The position numbers were made by a program, and so were the translations under genes. Shown here one piece after another: positions 31,880 to 44,100 of a DNA stretch of 64,000 nt. The notes under the pieces are model-generated. The model was given only the letters and a program-made list of their open reading frames with translations, was not told where the DNA came from and ran no database searches. The stretch is from Perognathus longimembris pacificus (Eukaryota > Chordata > Mammalia > Rodentia > Heteromyidae), in contig NC_063171.1 in NCBI RefSeq assembly GCF_023159225.1, positions 37,107,378 to 37,171,377 of the forward strand, in the 5' to 3' direction. Each line of letters begins with the position of its first letter. Within the stretch, counting starts at the first letter, position 1.

Positions 31880-34060
31880 TTTTCTTAGCCAAATGTAAAC
31901 AGACTGGGAATTGAAATATCTTGTGCCAGGGAAAAATCATGCTCCATTTTTAGCTTATATCTAAATTGCATAGCCACATACAAAACAAGGACTGCATGTC
32001 TCATCATATTTAATGATGAAATTGCCCAGTGAATGAATCAATCCATGTGGGTGGTGTGTCAGGGCTTGGCTTCCTGAGAGCACCACCAGAGGGCAGCCAT
32101 GAGTCCCCAGCGGTCTTGGGTTTGTTTCTTTATTAAGGAAGTGGCTCCTGGTTCCTAGAAAAGGTGGCAGCATTAACTCTTTGGCTAGGTTTGCATTAGG
32201 CTCTGTAGAGAAGGGGGAAAAAAACCAAACAAAAACAAGTTTCATGGAGCAGGATGTGTGACGCCTGCAGTAGGCAGTGGATGGTGGCAGCAGCACCCGC
32301 TAAGGCTGCTCCTAGAGAACTGTGGATGTCCTCCCTGGGTGATGGCCCTGGCCCTTTCCCTACTCACTACTCCCTGCTCCAGCATCCTTCAGAAGTAGAA
32401 GCAGATTTGTGCTCCTAAAACCAAGGGCTGGGTGTGTGGACATTCTACAAACCAGTGAGAGTCGGGCGGAAAAGCATGGGTCTTCTATGAGAAGCTCTCC
32501 TCCCTGCCCCCACCCTTAAATTTTTAGATATGGTTCATTTTGGAAAAAGAAATTCCAGCTTATTCTTTTCAAAACTAAGGGGAAATGATGTTGTCATTTG
32601 CACAAACAGATCTGGGGCGGGGGAGGGTTTCCATTAAGAGTGCAAAGTGCCTGAGCAACCAGACAGTGCTGTGTGTGTGAGAGAGAGAGAGAGACAGAGA
32701 GAGAATGGGAGTGTGTGTGTGGTAGGTAGATAGGGCTTCTTGCCCATCAGGCCATTGGGGCTGAAGGACCTATTTTTTTAAACTTCAAATCCATTGTGGA
32801 GTTATACTTTTGTAGAATACAGTTAAAGCAAATTACTAGGAAATCCTAACTTGTTATGATTGTATTAGGCCAACACAAAATGACTGTCAGATTGCTAACA
32901 ACATTTCTCCATTCTTCCTGTGATTTGGCGGCATAATCTATTTTCATGGATTATTAAGAAGCGATTCCCTGTGTGATACCAATCTTTGGTCGCCACTGGT
33001 AGAGCAGTGGTGGGAGGGGCAAAGATACCACACACAGCTCAGGAAGGAAGTGGTCTCTGGTCTCTGAGGATAACTGGAACGGGTTTCCCTGTCATCAGTG
33101 TTTTGCTTCTTGAGCTGATTTGTCTATGTCTTGATTTTTATCAGAGAGTGATTTTTCCCACCCCATAGAGGTTGGTGCAGCTTAGTCTCGAGGGAGGGAC
33201 CCACCCTGTTCTAGATTGTCCACCCGGTGTTGCTCAGTCCTTACAGCAGGCAGGTCTGACACTCTGATTGGTGGCTAGGAGTAGGAGGTGTTAGTATATT
33301 CTGGACACGGATTGGACTGGTGACAAGAGAGATGGGATGAGGAAGAAGAGGATAGAAAGGGGTTGGTATGGGAGAAGGAAAAGAGGAAAAGGGAATGGAA
33401 GAGAAATGGAAAAATAATGCCTGCACAGTTATCTTACTAGTTCTCCTGGCCTTTCTGTCTTTATGCAGAGCAGTACCACAGGCAAAAGCCCCCATGATGA
33501 CTGGATGAATGTATATGTACCGTGTAGCTTGTGGGTAAATCAACACTTAAAAAAAAACCTCCAGTGTGTGTGGGAATTGCTTGGGGATCTTACTGAAATG
33601 CAGATGATAATTCAGCAGGCCTGAGATTGGGTTTCAGAAGCTGCACTTCTAATACGAGCTGGCCATGTCAACACTGCCAGTCTTGGAGAGAAACCATGTT
33701 ATCAGTTCCGTGCCAGAAGCATTTTGGTAACACTGGTGCCCCCATCATATGTGAGGGAGATGCAGTCTGGTGTAGTCCCTGTCTATAAGCTGGTTCTTGC
33801 TCCTGTGAAGCCAGAACAGAAGCCTGTGCCATCAAGCTAGGGTCTCACAGAAGCAAGCATAGCTAATCCTTTATTGACTACCATTAGGCATCAAGGAGTG
33901 TGGACTGTTGAGAGAAACTAACCCAGCTGTCAGGGAATGCAAATGATTGATATTGTTGAAAGACATGAAACAAACTGGCATATTCCTATTAAGGAAATTC
34001 ATTTTACAACCAAGTAACTTTTAAAACAAGTAAAGAGCACATGACTTTACTGATGTACTT
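31880..34060. other. Intergenic stretch downstream of FCRL6
   Basis: No gene recognised. An AATAAA complement near 33870 is one possible distal FCRL6 polyadenylation signal, unproven. Confidence 0.35.
32678..32725. repeat. GA/GT-rich simple repeat
   Basis: Mixed (GT)n and (GA)n. Confidence 0.8.
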
Positions 34061-34781
34061 CACAACCAAGAGCTTCAGGCAAGCCTCAGTAAATAGTGGG
34101 ATCTGAGGAGAGGTAGAGCCGGGGGTGAAGGCAGAGGCCTTGATGCCTGCAGAGCTCTGGCCCCTGTTGCCAGGAATTCTGTTATATAGTTTGGGCCAGA
34201 CCTGTTTCTGGCTGACTTTGGCCTTGTTGAACTTGCGAGCGTCCTCTTAGTCCTGTGGTCACTTACAGGCCTCAGTAACAGCATAGATGTTGGAAATTCA
34301 TTATGGAGCTGCTTGTTTAAAATGTCAAGATTGATGATCTCTCCTTTGATGGTCAAGCCAAGCACATTCTCTCTCTCTCCCTACCTATCATCTACCTGTC
34401 TGCATTGCTATCAGCTATTTATGTATATATGTATATGGATGTATGTTATCTATTAGCTATCTATCCATCTATCTATCTATTAAAGGGGAAATGATCTTTC
34501 CTATTTATGTGGAAAGAAGACTTCAGGCTCTATGTTCGGCAGTACTGTTGCAATCCAAGTGGGAGGGTGGGATGGGATGGGGGCCGTCCTTTCCCGCCTC
34601 ATTACTTTGTCTTTTGCTAAGAACTCACAGTTTGAGAGTTCTGTCTAGCATAAGAGAACAGAGGCTTCCTCAGGGATGGGGCCAGGACCTGGAGGACACA
34701 CAGAATGGGTTGGAGGGAGATGCCCGGAGGTGGGTATATGTTGGAATGAGATGCCATCACTTGTAGAGAACATTCTCATAG

Positions 34782-34889
34782 TCATCTGAGGAATTTTGTC
34801 TTGATAGGTCTGACTTCTTTGACTGAACTCCTTGCTGAACTCTCCCCAAGCGGTGGGCATCTCACCTCTGTGTAGACAATAGAAACGTC
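34782..34889 (-). CDS. FCRL6: FCRL6 last exon with IVYTEV, altered C-terminus
   Basis: After CTCATAG, the frame reads DVSIVYTEVRCPPLGESS and continues to a TGA at 34782-34784, 35 codons in. IVYTEV is a second ITIM-like motif where human has ICAEV. Just past the stop, the other frame reads SDDYENVLYK then stop, which resembles the human SDCEEVLC end. A one-base shift relative to the ancestral frame is therefore likely in the last third of this exon. The start of the exon is firm; the last dozen residues are uncertain. Confidence 0.78.
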   Translation of the reverse strand, partial: DVSIVYTEVRCPPLGESSARSSVKEVRPIKTKFLR

Positions 34890-37800
34890 CTATGAGAGAG
34901 TTGGATTAAAGTTGAGAACACAGATATTAGACAGAGGGTAAGAGAAGAACAAGGGTCCTGCGCACCTTTTGGCTCCAAGAGAAATCCTCAGCGGGCCTGG
35001 CTGTAGGGGAAAGAGAAGAATTCAGGTCAGGATATCTGTGCTCATCTGACCATCTCACTGCTTTCTTCTTGTCATTCCTCTCGCTCTACATAGCATGGGC
35101 CCAACCCAGGAAGTTTTCCTTTCACTTCTCCTCTGGAGAGGAAATAGAAGTAGAAATCATGAGACTAGAGTTCTCATCCCCATTCAACCACTACCAACCG
35201 TGCAACCTTAGGCTTTAGATTCTGAATCTCAACTTTGTCAACCACCAACACCACTGCCAACACCACCGAACCCAAACCAAACCAAACTAAAACAGAAAAA
35301 AAAAAAACACCCCAAACAAAAAACAGAACTGGTAATGGGTAAGGACTTCATCACAGTGATAAGACTGAGACTCAAAAGACACACAAGGGATGCTTTTAAA
35401 GTAATGGCTACACTAGACTCCACTGGAGTATAACCTTTTAGGTATGAGAACTATCTTTATTGTATCTAATCTCACATAAGTCCTGCAAAGTAGAGATTAT
35501 TGATTTCTTTTAATATTTGGAAATCTACTGTCACTTCTATAAGAAAAGGAACTGTAAGAAAATACCAAATAGAAACTATGAAGCATTTTCCAAATGATAA
35601 GAGATTCAGTACCTTCCTTCTTTAACATCTTGGAAGCATAATGGCCTCTCTTGAGATAACTCACCTTTGTTCCTTTTCAGGGTTGTATGCACTTCTGTGT
35701 AGATAACACCTTCATCTTCCTCATCTTTCTGATGCTGGTAATATGCTGCCAAAAAAAATGAAGCTTAAATAGGACCTGCCTGACTCTTCCACCTCAGGTT
35801 GAAAGTGTCCTGAAGACATTTAAAGAAGGAAGCCAGTCAGTGGCTCTGTCAGGAAGATGACTAGCATGGGGATCTGTCATTAGGGAGGGGATGTCTACCA
35901 TGGCATAGGAAGACCTCTGCACTCAGCAGAGTCTAGCTGCTTCCCTAGCTCTGACACACTATTTGAACCAGATTGACAAGCATTTTCTTTTCTTTATTTT
36001 TGGTCAGGGAGCCTGAATACTGCCCTTGGCTTTTTGCCCAAGGCTAGCACTCTACCACTTGAACCACAGCTCCACTTGTGTTTTTTTGCTGGTTAATTGG
36101 AGATAAAAGTCTCATGGACTATCCTGCCTGGGCTGGCTTTGAACTGCAATCTTCAGATCTCAGCTTCTTGAGTAGCTGGAATTATAGGCGTGAGCTACCA
36201 GTACCTAGCTGTCAAACATGTTCTATGAAAAAATAGGATAGACATTTTAGGCTTTGTGGACCATATCATCAACATTCAATTCTGCAGTGAGACTGTTTGT
36301 TGCTGTACAGAATACACAAATAAGTGTGTATGATTGAGTAGTAATAAAACTTTACTTTTCAAAAACAAGCAGGAGGCTGGGTTTGGCCCATGGGGTTTCA
36401 ACTTTTCCCCGCCTTGTCCTAAAGTCCTGACTCCTTTCCTGTCTCCATCTCCCACAGTCAGCTGCACTGCGCTTGCTCCTCAAGCCCTCCCCAGAGGTTG
36501 CCATTTCCCATCCCTGGATGCCTCCACTTCTGGGGACCTGGTGCTGGGAAGGGCCTCCTTCCTATCCCTGTGAGCCATCCTCCTCTGTCTTCACAGACAG
36601 ACCAGGGTCCTGCTGGAAGTCCTTACCATTGCCATGCAGTGGGCACTGCTCTTCATCTGGAGCTGGGGACTGATTCTGGGATGGAAGCGACCCTAGGAGA
36701 TACAGAGGCATGTCACAGAGTCTTGTTCATGGCATAGATGGGGCACTGGGGACAAGAGGCTATGAAGAGGATGGTGGCGGAGTTGCTGGCTGTTTGTCAG
36801 GATCACTTCACTCACAGGTCTGGATGTGGCTAGTTTAGTATGGGATGTTTCCTTGGGAACATCGTCTCCTCATTAGGAGAGGATAGCTCTGTGGGAATCA
36901 CCGAGAGGGTGAGAAAGGAGAGGGTCACAGACAGGGTGCAGGAACACCTGCCACAAGGCTTTAGGAGGATAAGCTCATAATAATGTTACCACATACTGGG
37001 TGCCAGACACAGGACCAGAAATTTCAAGTGAAATTCTACTTCTGTGTTCCAGGGATCAGCCTGCAGTTGGCTTCTAAGAAAGCCTCCCTTCTTAATTCTT
37101 AGGCACTTGCTATTCTTTGTTATCATCTAGCAATGTGCTGCCTCTGTTTGGTTGATGAGAGGACTGAGACTGGGAGAGGTGACCTTTGCAAAATTACAAT
37201 CAATGGAAGAGACTTTCTTTTTTGCCAGTAATGGAATTTGAATTCAGAAGCTCACTTCACTTGGCTTGCTTTGTTGGCTGGCACTCTACCACATGAGCCA
37301 TACCTCCAGACTAGCTTTTTGCTAGTTATTTTTGTAGATGGACTTCTGTGGATTTTTCTGCCCCAGGTGGCTCCAAATCATGATCCTTGAGCCTCCTGAA
37401 TAGCTAGGCTTGCCAAATTAGGTTTGCCCACCTGAGATAGATGTTAATCCAGACATCAGCATGTAGTTGGATTTCACAATATGCTTTTTCCTCCACTAAC
37501 ATACAGCCTCTGTGAAAGCCAATACTTCTAGAATGAAAAAGTAACTTCTGGGGTGGGAGTTGTATAGACTTTAGAATGCCTGCCTGATTCATACCTGGTG
37601 CCTGAGAAACACTCATTAGCTCTAAAAGCAAGAAACCCTCAGATTCAACAGGTAGGATCTGTGGAAATGGCCACCTCTCTTTCTCTTTCTCTCTGCTTTT
37701 TGTGCCAGTCCTGGGGCTTAAACTCAGAGCCTGGGCACTGTTCCTGAGCTGCTTCTGCTCAAGGCTAGCCCACTAGCGCTTGAGCCACAGAGCCATTTCT

Positions 37801-38080
37801 GGCCTTTTCTGTTTATGTGGTACTGAGGATTTGAACCCAGGGCTTCATGCATGCTAGGTAAGTACTCTACCATTAGGCCACATTCCCAGCCCCAGCCATT
37901 CCTTTAAATGTGGCCTGAAGCCTAAGTAACCTCCTTAACACCCAGCATTCATGCTTAGTTATCACTGCCAAGATAGGAAGAGGAAGATAATTTGGAATAT
38001 CACAATTAACAAATAGACATTGATCTACTTGTGTTTACTTCCTCTCTGTAAAATCCTTTACTTTGGAACTTTAGCCAAGC

Positions 38081-38129
<49 letters not shown>

Positions 38130-41100
38130 CAATAACTGATTTTAGAAATCAGAAAATGAACAGCAGGTGGAAGAGCAGACCAGGGAACCTACTGGGGTAA
38201 GTCTGCTGGGACTAAAATGAGGACTTGCTGCTTACCTACTATGTGCCACTCAAACACATTAAGTACTGGATATACATTAGCTTATTAGCTTGAATCCTGC
38301 AGCATCCCTGAGAAGGAGAGAATTTGGTGCATCTTAGAATGAACTGGCCTAAGGCCATAGAATTAGTAAACAGCACTGTTAGGAGAAGGCCACGGCTGAG
38401 TCTTCTCTATCATGTTTCCTTTCTGAAGTATCACCATCCATTGAACACTCCCCTAGATACAGCATTGCACAAGGTGAGTGTGAGTATATAAGCATGCACA
38501 TATGCACTCTAGCTTTCATGTTTTTCTCTACCAACTTGTCTGAGTTTAAGGAAAGTCAGAGGCTTTTTTCCCCAGTCATGCTGAAAACCACAGATTATTT
38601 TCCCAATGCAAAGGACATCAATATAAATCACATTTTACTTGAAAGAATTCCTTGGTTCATGACTGTGCAACAGTATGTTTGTGTACAAATCGGTGTGATT
38701 GTGAGCATATGCAATAGTGTGCCTGTGCATGTCAATATTCTAGAAGTTGTAAGTGTCCCTCCACATACCCCCTTGTGTGACAAGGGAAGAGAAGATCCAA
38801 ATTCCACCTGCTACTCAGAAGAGACTGCCTGGTCCCTGTTGGGTTTTGACTTCTCAAAAACTAGGCAGTGGCTGACATGGAAATTTAGCAATCACGAAAG
38901 CCCCAAAGAGATACTAACCAGCTTTTCTCCAGGGTCTGAAATATGCTAGAAGTGCAGCAGCAATTAACATTACACCAAGCAGACTCCCAGGTAACCAGGC
39001 AACCAACGAGTTGCTGACGGTGAGTGTGGACAGGACTTGAGAACCTGGGAGGGGGAAAGTGACTATGAACAGTGAGGATAAACTCTGGAAATGTGTCCCA
39101 AACCAGCACATAAGAGGAAGAATGGCTGGCTTTAGAAGAACCACCTTCCTACAGGAGCACTGGAGAAGGGAATGCAGGATGGCTTGCAAGTTGCCAGCAT
39201 GACTGAGTCATGCTCTGCATGACCACGTAGCCCCACCCCAAGGTACATGCCATTCCCTGCCATGCCCAATGGGCAGGCCTTTTAGTCTGGGTTCACACGC
39301 AGTTGGGTAGAGCCCATTGTGGGCCATCACTATGGTGTTTATGGTAGGTCACAGGGAAGGGAGATCAGGTCCCTGACAGCTTGCTTGATTCAGGCAAAAA
39401 AGTATACTTCCCAGACAGTGATACTTGGGCTCACTATTATCTTTGGAGACACTGTCCTTGGCCTCAAAGGAATAGTTCCCTACATCCTTCACTGACTTCA
39501 TTGGGAAGAAGAAGGAGGCGGCTCTGCCATAGGGAGCCCAGTTGTTCCCTAAGATCTCCCCATGGAGGTAGCATGGGTATAGGGTTGAAAAGGAGCCACT
39601 CTGGGACCCATAGAAGAGCTCCACTTTGTCTTCTCAAGCAGAGCCAGTGGCCCTATGTCTCAGAGAGAGCATAGCATGAGACACAGGAACAGAGATGGCA
39701 CAGGGTGTGTGTGGGAGGAGGAGGGGGTGAGAGTGTTAGCCATCACCACTCAGGGCCCAGACTTCCTCCTTCCTAAGGACTCTCTGGTCCCCGCTTCCCA
39801 GGGAGTCTTGTCTGATGAGTGGCCCTTGGGAAGTGTCTCCCCTCCTTCACCCACTTACCCTGGACTGTGACCTCCGTGCAGTAACTCTGTTTTTGAACTT
39901 GGCTACCCTCAGTGGCTACCTCACACCAGTATATCCCAGAATCTTCCTCCTTGACTCTTGGGATGCAATGTACTGGGTGGTGGCCCCTGTCTTGCAAGGT
40001 GTAGCCATCCTTGTAAAAAGAGAAGAGGAGCCCCGAGGCTGACTTCTGGAGGTGCGTCTTGGTCTCACATCTCAGGGTCAAATGGCTCCCCTCATGGAGC
40101 TCCAGAGAGGGGATGGTGCTCAGCACAGGAGTCTGGAACCATTCTGGGGAGACAACAGGCCCAGCACTCAGGAAAGGAGTACTGGACAGGGAGGCCTGGA
40201 AGGCTGGGAAAGACCTTGCTTCAGCCATAGCCCAGGCAGCAGCTCTGAGGCCCGGGTGGGAGACAGTTTGCGCCTCAGGATTGGTCCTCCTGTCTTCATT
40301 CACGTACATCTGAAATGATGCCCGCAGAGCCATGCCCCTCCTTTAGTGGGTGTCTGGTCCTTAGAGGGGAAAGATGAGTGGCTGGTCTGCTCTAGAACTC
40401 TTCCCAATCCTTCCTCCTCCTCCTGGCTCCGGACATGCCCCACGGAGTGAGGGGGTATTTGGACAGCACCCTGGGCCCTCAGGACACCATGGGTTGGCTC
40501 AGCATCAAGCGCGTCCAGAAGTTGTTGCAGACAACTTCTGAACTCTGGAGACTCAACCGAGTCTTAATCCCCTGCTGTTCCACCAGACTCCTTACTGAGT
40601 GACTCACCTTGGACTTGAACTGTGGTCCTTTCTGAGGTTTGTGTGGGTTCAGGCATGCCAAACACCTTCCCAGTGCAGCTGTACTGGCCACTGCTTGTCA
40701 TGGTCGCTGTCCCCATAGGGAGGGGCTTGTTGGTCTTAAAGGAATCAAGGACTTTCCCATCTTTGTAGAACTTCACTTGGGACACAGCTTTGTTCTCCTT
40801 TCCTTCGCACTTCAGAGTCAGTGTGTCTCCTTCAAACACGGGCTGTGGCAGGACTCTGAGGTGTAGCCAGGCTGTGAGATGGGGGAGATAAGGTCAGCCT
40901 TGGAGCTGTAGGTCTCATCAGCCCTGCTTTCCCTCTCTGTTTCTCTGGTGTGGATGGAGGCTCGGGAAAGCACCCTTACAACCTTAGTCTGTTTCAGTCC
41001 TTCATGCCAACTAGGACAGGCCAGGAACATGACTTTCTTTTCTTCTGCTCTTCTTCCTCTTGCCACTCTGTTTTCCCTACCTCCTGCCTCCTCTGCCTTT

Positions 41101-44100
41101 CTCCTCTCGGTGCCTCCTTCTCTCTAGCCTTCTATCCCCCCTTTATTCTTTTCTCCTTTTAGTTTGTACTTTCCACCACTGCATTGACAAATTGGCTAAG
41201 TTAGGTTTATTCCATCCACTGTCTGGCCTCATTCCTCCGGACCTCTTTTCTCCTTCCTTACATTGGGCTTCTTTATTCCCCAGCGACTGCAAGTGCGATG
41301 CTTTCTGCTGTGTGATGATGCTTTCTTTCTGTGTGAGAATACTGCATGTTGGCCTCTTGGAGAGAAGCTAGCTTTCTGGCTAGCTTTCCCAGGTCCAGCT
41401 TCCACCTCCACCCTCAAGAGGGGTTTTCATCTTCTCCCAGCCATGGGAGGAATTGCTTATTTTTCTGCACTTATTTGTACATTCTATGCTATGACACAGA
41501 CAAGAGAAGAGGTCCTGGGCATTCAGAATCCATCTGGAGGAAAGCACCAGGCTGGATCTATCTCCATGCTGTACCTGTTCCTAATAGCCTAAGAGTCAAT
41601 AAATATGGATGCTCTGAGAGTAACGGCAAGCAATCATGTAGGAAGCCTTGAGGCTAGCCCTAACACATGCTGCTTTTGCCTGGATCTCCCTGCATGCTTA
41701 GGACCCCCCGAAGTTATCCTAAAAACAGAACATCCTATGATGTTCACAGCATCACTGAAGGATGGGCTTTGTTTCCATGACTGTCCCTCCCTGAATCATG
41801 AAGCAGGTCACTGGAAGTCAAGGTTGTCATAAGCCTTCTTTTCCTAGTGGACAGAAAGCACATGAAATGTGATGGAATGGGGAACAAGAGTAGCTGTAGA
41901 AAATTATAGACTGGATAAAGTACCCACCTCTCAGAACATAAACAGGAGGGAAAGGATTTATAGCCTTGCTGAGGACAGAATGTAGGAGATCCAGCACCAT
42001 GCAGAGAGGAGATCCATTTCAAAGAAAGAGAAAGAGGCCCAAAGCCACTGAGTTGAGACTCGAGTCACTCTAGAACTACTCAAAGCCTTAGTTCGTGGAT
42101 CTCCATGTTTCTCCTTACCCTGGACACTAGCCAAGAATCCTGAGGAAGGGTCCTTGTCTAGTGCTGCTATGCAGATGGTTGCTGGGGACTCAATAGAGCT
42201 GTCCTGTTTCTTTTTGCCCATTCAGCATTGGCCCAGAAACATATTTGGAGTTAGAAGAGATATGGGCAAGACTTACCAAATTTCCCATGACAGGTGACTA
42301 TAAGAGAATAAAAAGATAACATTAGATTAAAAAGAAGAAAGAAACTTCATAGTGGAAACAACTTTTATACCTTTCACTTCAACAATTGGTAGTTACCCCC
42401 AATCATCCATCTATCCAGCCATCCAACCACCCAGCCACAAAAAAACCCCACACATCCAGCCACCCAAGTATTCACTCACCTAATTACCAAGCCCCCCAAA
42501 CATTTAACAAATCAAATTTTATAGTGATAGGAATTCTGTACCCTATCTGAGTCTTGAATAACACCTTCTTAGACACATCTTTCCAAGTACCACCATCAAA
42601 AACGACTCTCCCCAATCACTTTGATGATTTCCCATGGCACCATCATCCGATCACTTACTAGTAATTGAATTTTCCTCTGTCAGTAATGCAAACATGCATG
42701 CTACCTATTTTATTCACCTGTTATGCTGCTTCAGCAATATCTCCAGTCCTTTTTACTCTGATTATTTTTTTAGGTAGGATCTCACATTTTGCATATGCCA
42801 GCCTAGACTTTGATCTTCCTATTTATGTGTCCCTGTTGTAGGTGGGATGTTAGGTACATACTGTCGTATCTAACTTTTTCTAATAAGATTAAATTTCATG
42901 TCTTTTTTTTTGTTTTTTCTTTGATAGGGTCTCAAGAATGTTTTGCTTAGGCTCCCTTTTAGCCAGCATCCTCCCAATCTCAGTCTCCCAAGTGGCCAGG
43001 ATTGCAAGCATGAGCCACAATGTCTTGGATCGTGTTTACTTTTGACTGACAACTTGATTGAATTAAGAAATGCCTAGGGAATTAGTAATTAGTAATGCAT
43101 ATCACTACTTATGTCCATGAGGGTGTTTTCAGAAACAATTAGGTAATGAGGCTCTGGTCTAAGCAATAGATTCATTCTTGATAATAGATCTATAATATAT
43201 AGATAGTATGATGGGCATTATTGGGAAATGGTGAAGAAGAGGAGATGGGACCTTTGGAGGAAGTAGGTACCTGAGGCTTGTTATTGAGAGATGTGAAGAC
43301 CCTGGCACCTTCCTATAGCTCTTCTCACTGCTTTCTGGCTACCATGATATAAACTATTCTTCTTTGCTATGTCTCTCCACCATTATGGACTGACACTTCT
43401 GAAACTGTGAGCCAAAATAAATCCTTTCCCCCTTAAAGTGTTTATGTCAAGCATTCTGTCACAGCAATTGAAAAGTCACAGAAACAGTAAGCATCCTTTG
43501 AATTTTTTCCTTTATGCTCAAATGATTTGGGCCTACCTCCCATCATATAGCAAGGCCTGGACCTAGTTCCTGTGGCCCAGGAATAGTTGTAAGGAATAGA
43601 ATATAAAAGTCATCAAACTGAGGAGGCAAGTTTCTCTGAAGGAGTAATCATTTAAGGATGTAGGATGTAAGTCAGGCAGCTCAGTTAAACAAGAGACTGG
43701 CCAACAGCATTTGATATCACCCACCATGCTGGCGCTTCATACTTATTGCATTAATGCTTTTAAGTGAAGAACTGTTGGATGAAAATAAGTGGTCTGAGAA
43801 GAGAAGACAAGCTCCCTTCACCCCCCTGCCCCCAAAAGATATATAGATATGGCTAGATGGGCAAGGTATGAAGCTTAGGGAGGGGAAGGAGGACCCTAAA
43901 CTGAATGGCAGAGTTGGAGAATATTCTGGAGAAAAGTCTGATGTTTGGGGCAAGAGATGAAGCATGAGTGGTTATAGAGCTAAATGTAGGTACAGATAAT
44001 CTTTACAGTTACTTGTGTCTTCCACTGATGACATGTGCTAGGTGCTTTGAAGGAGATGCTGAGAAACTCTGTCTCAGGGGTTATTATGGTTTAAATATGA

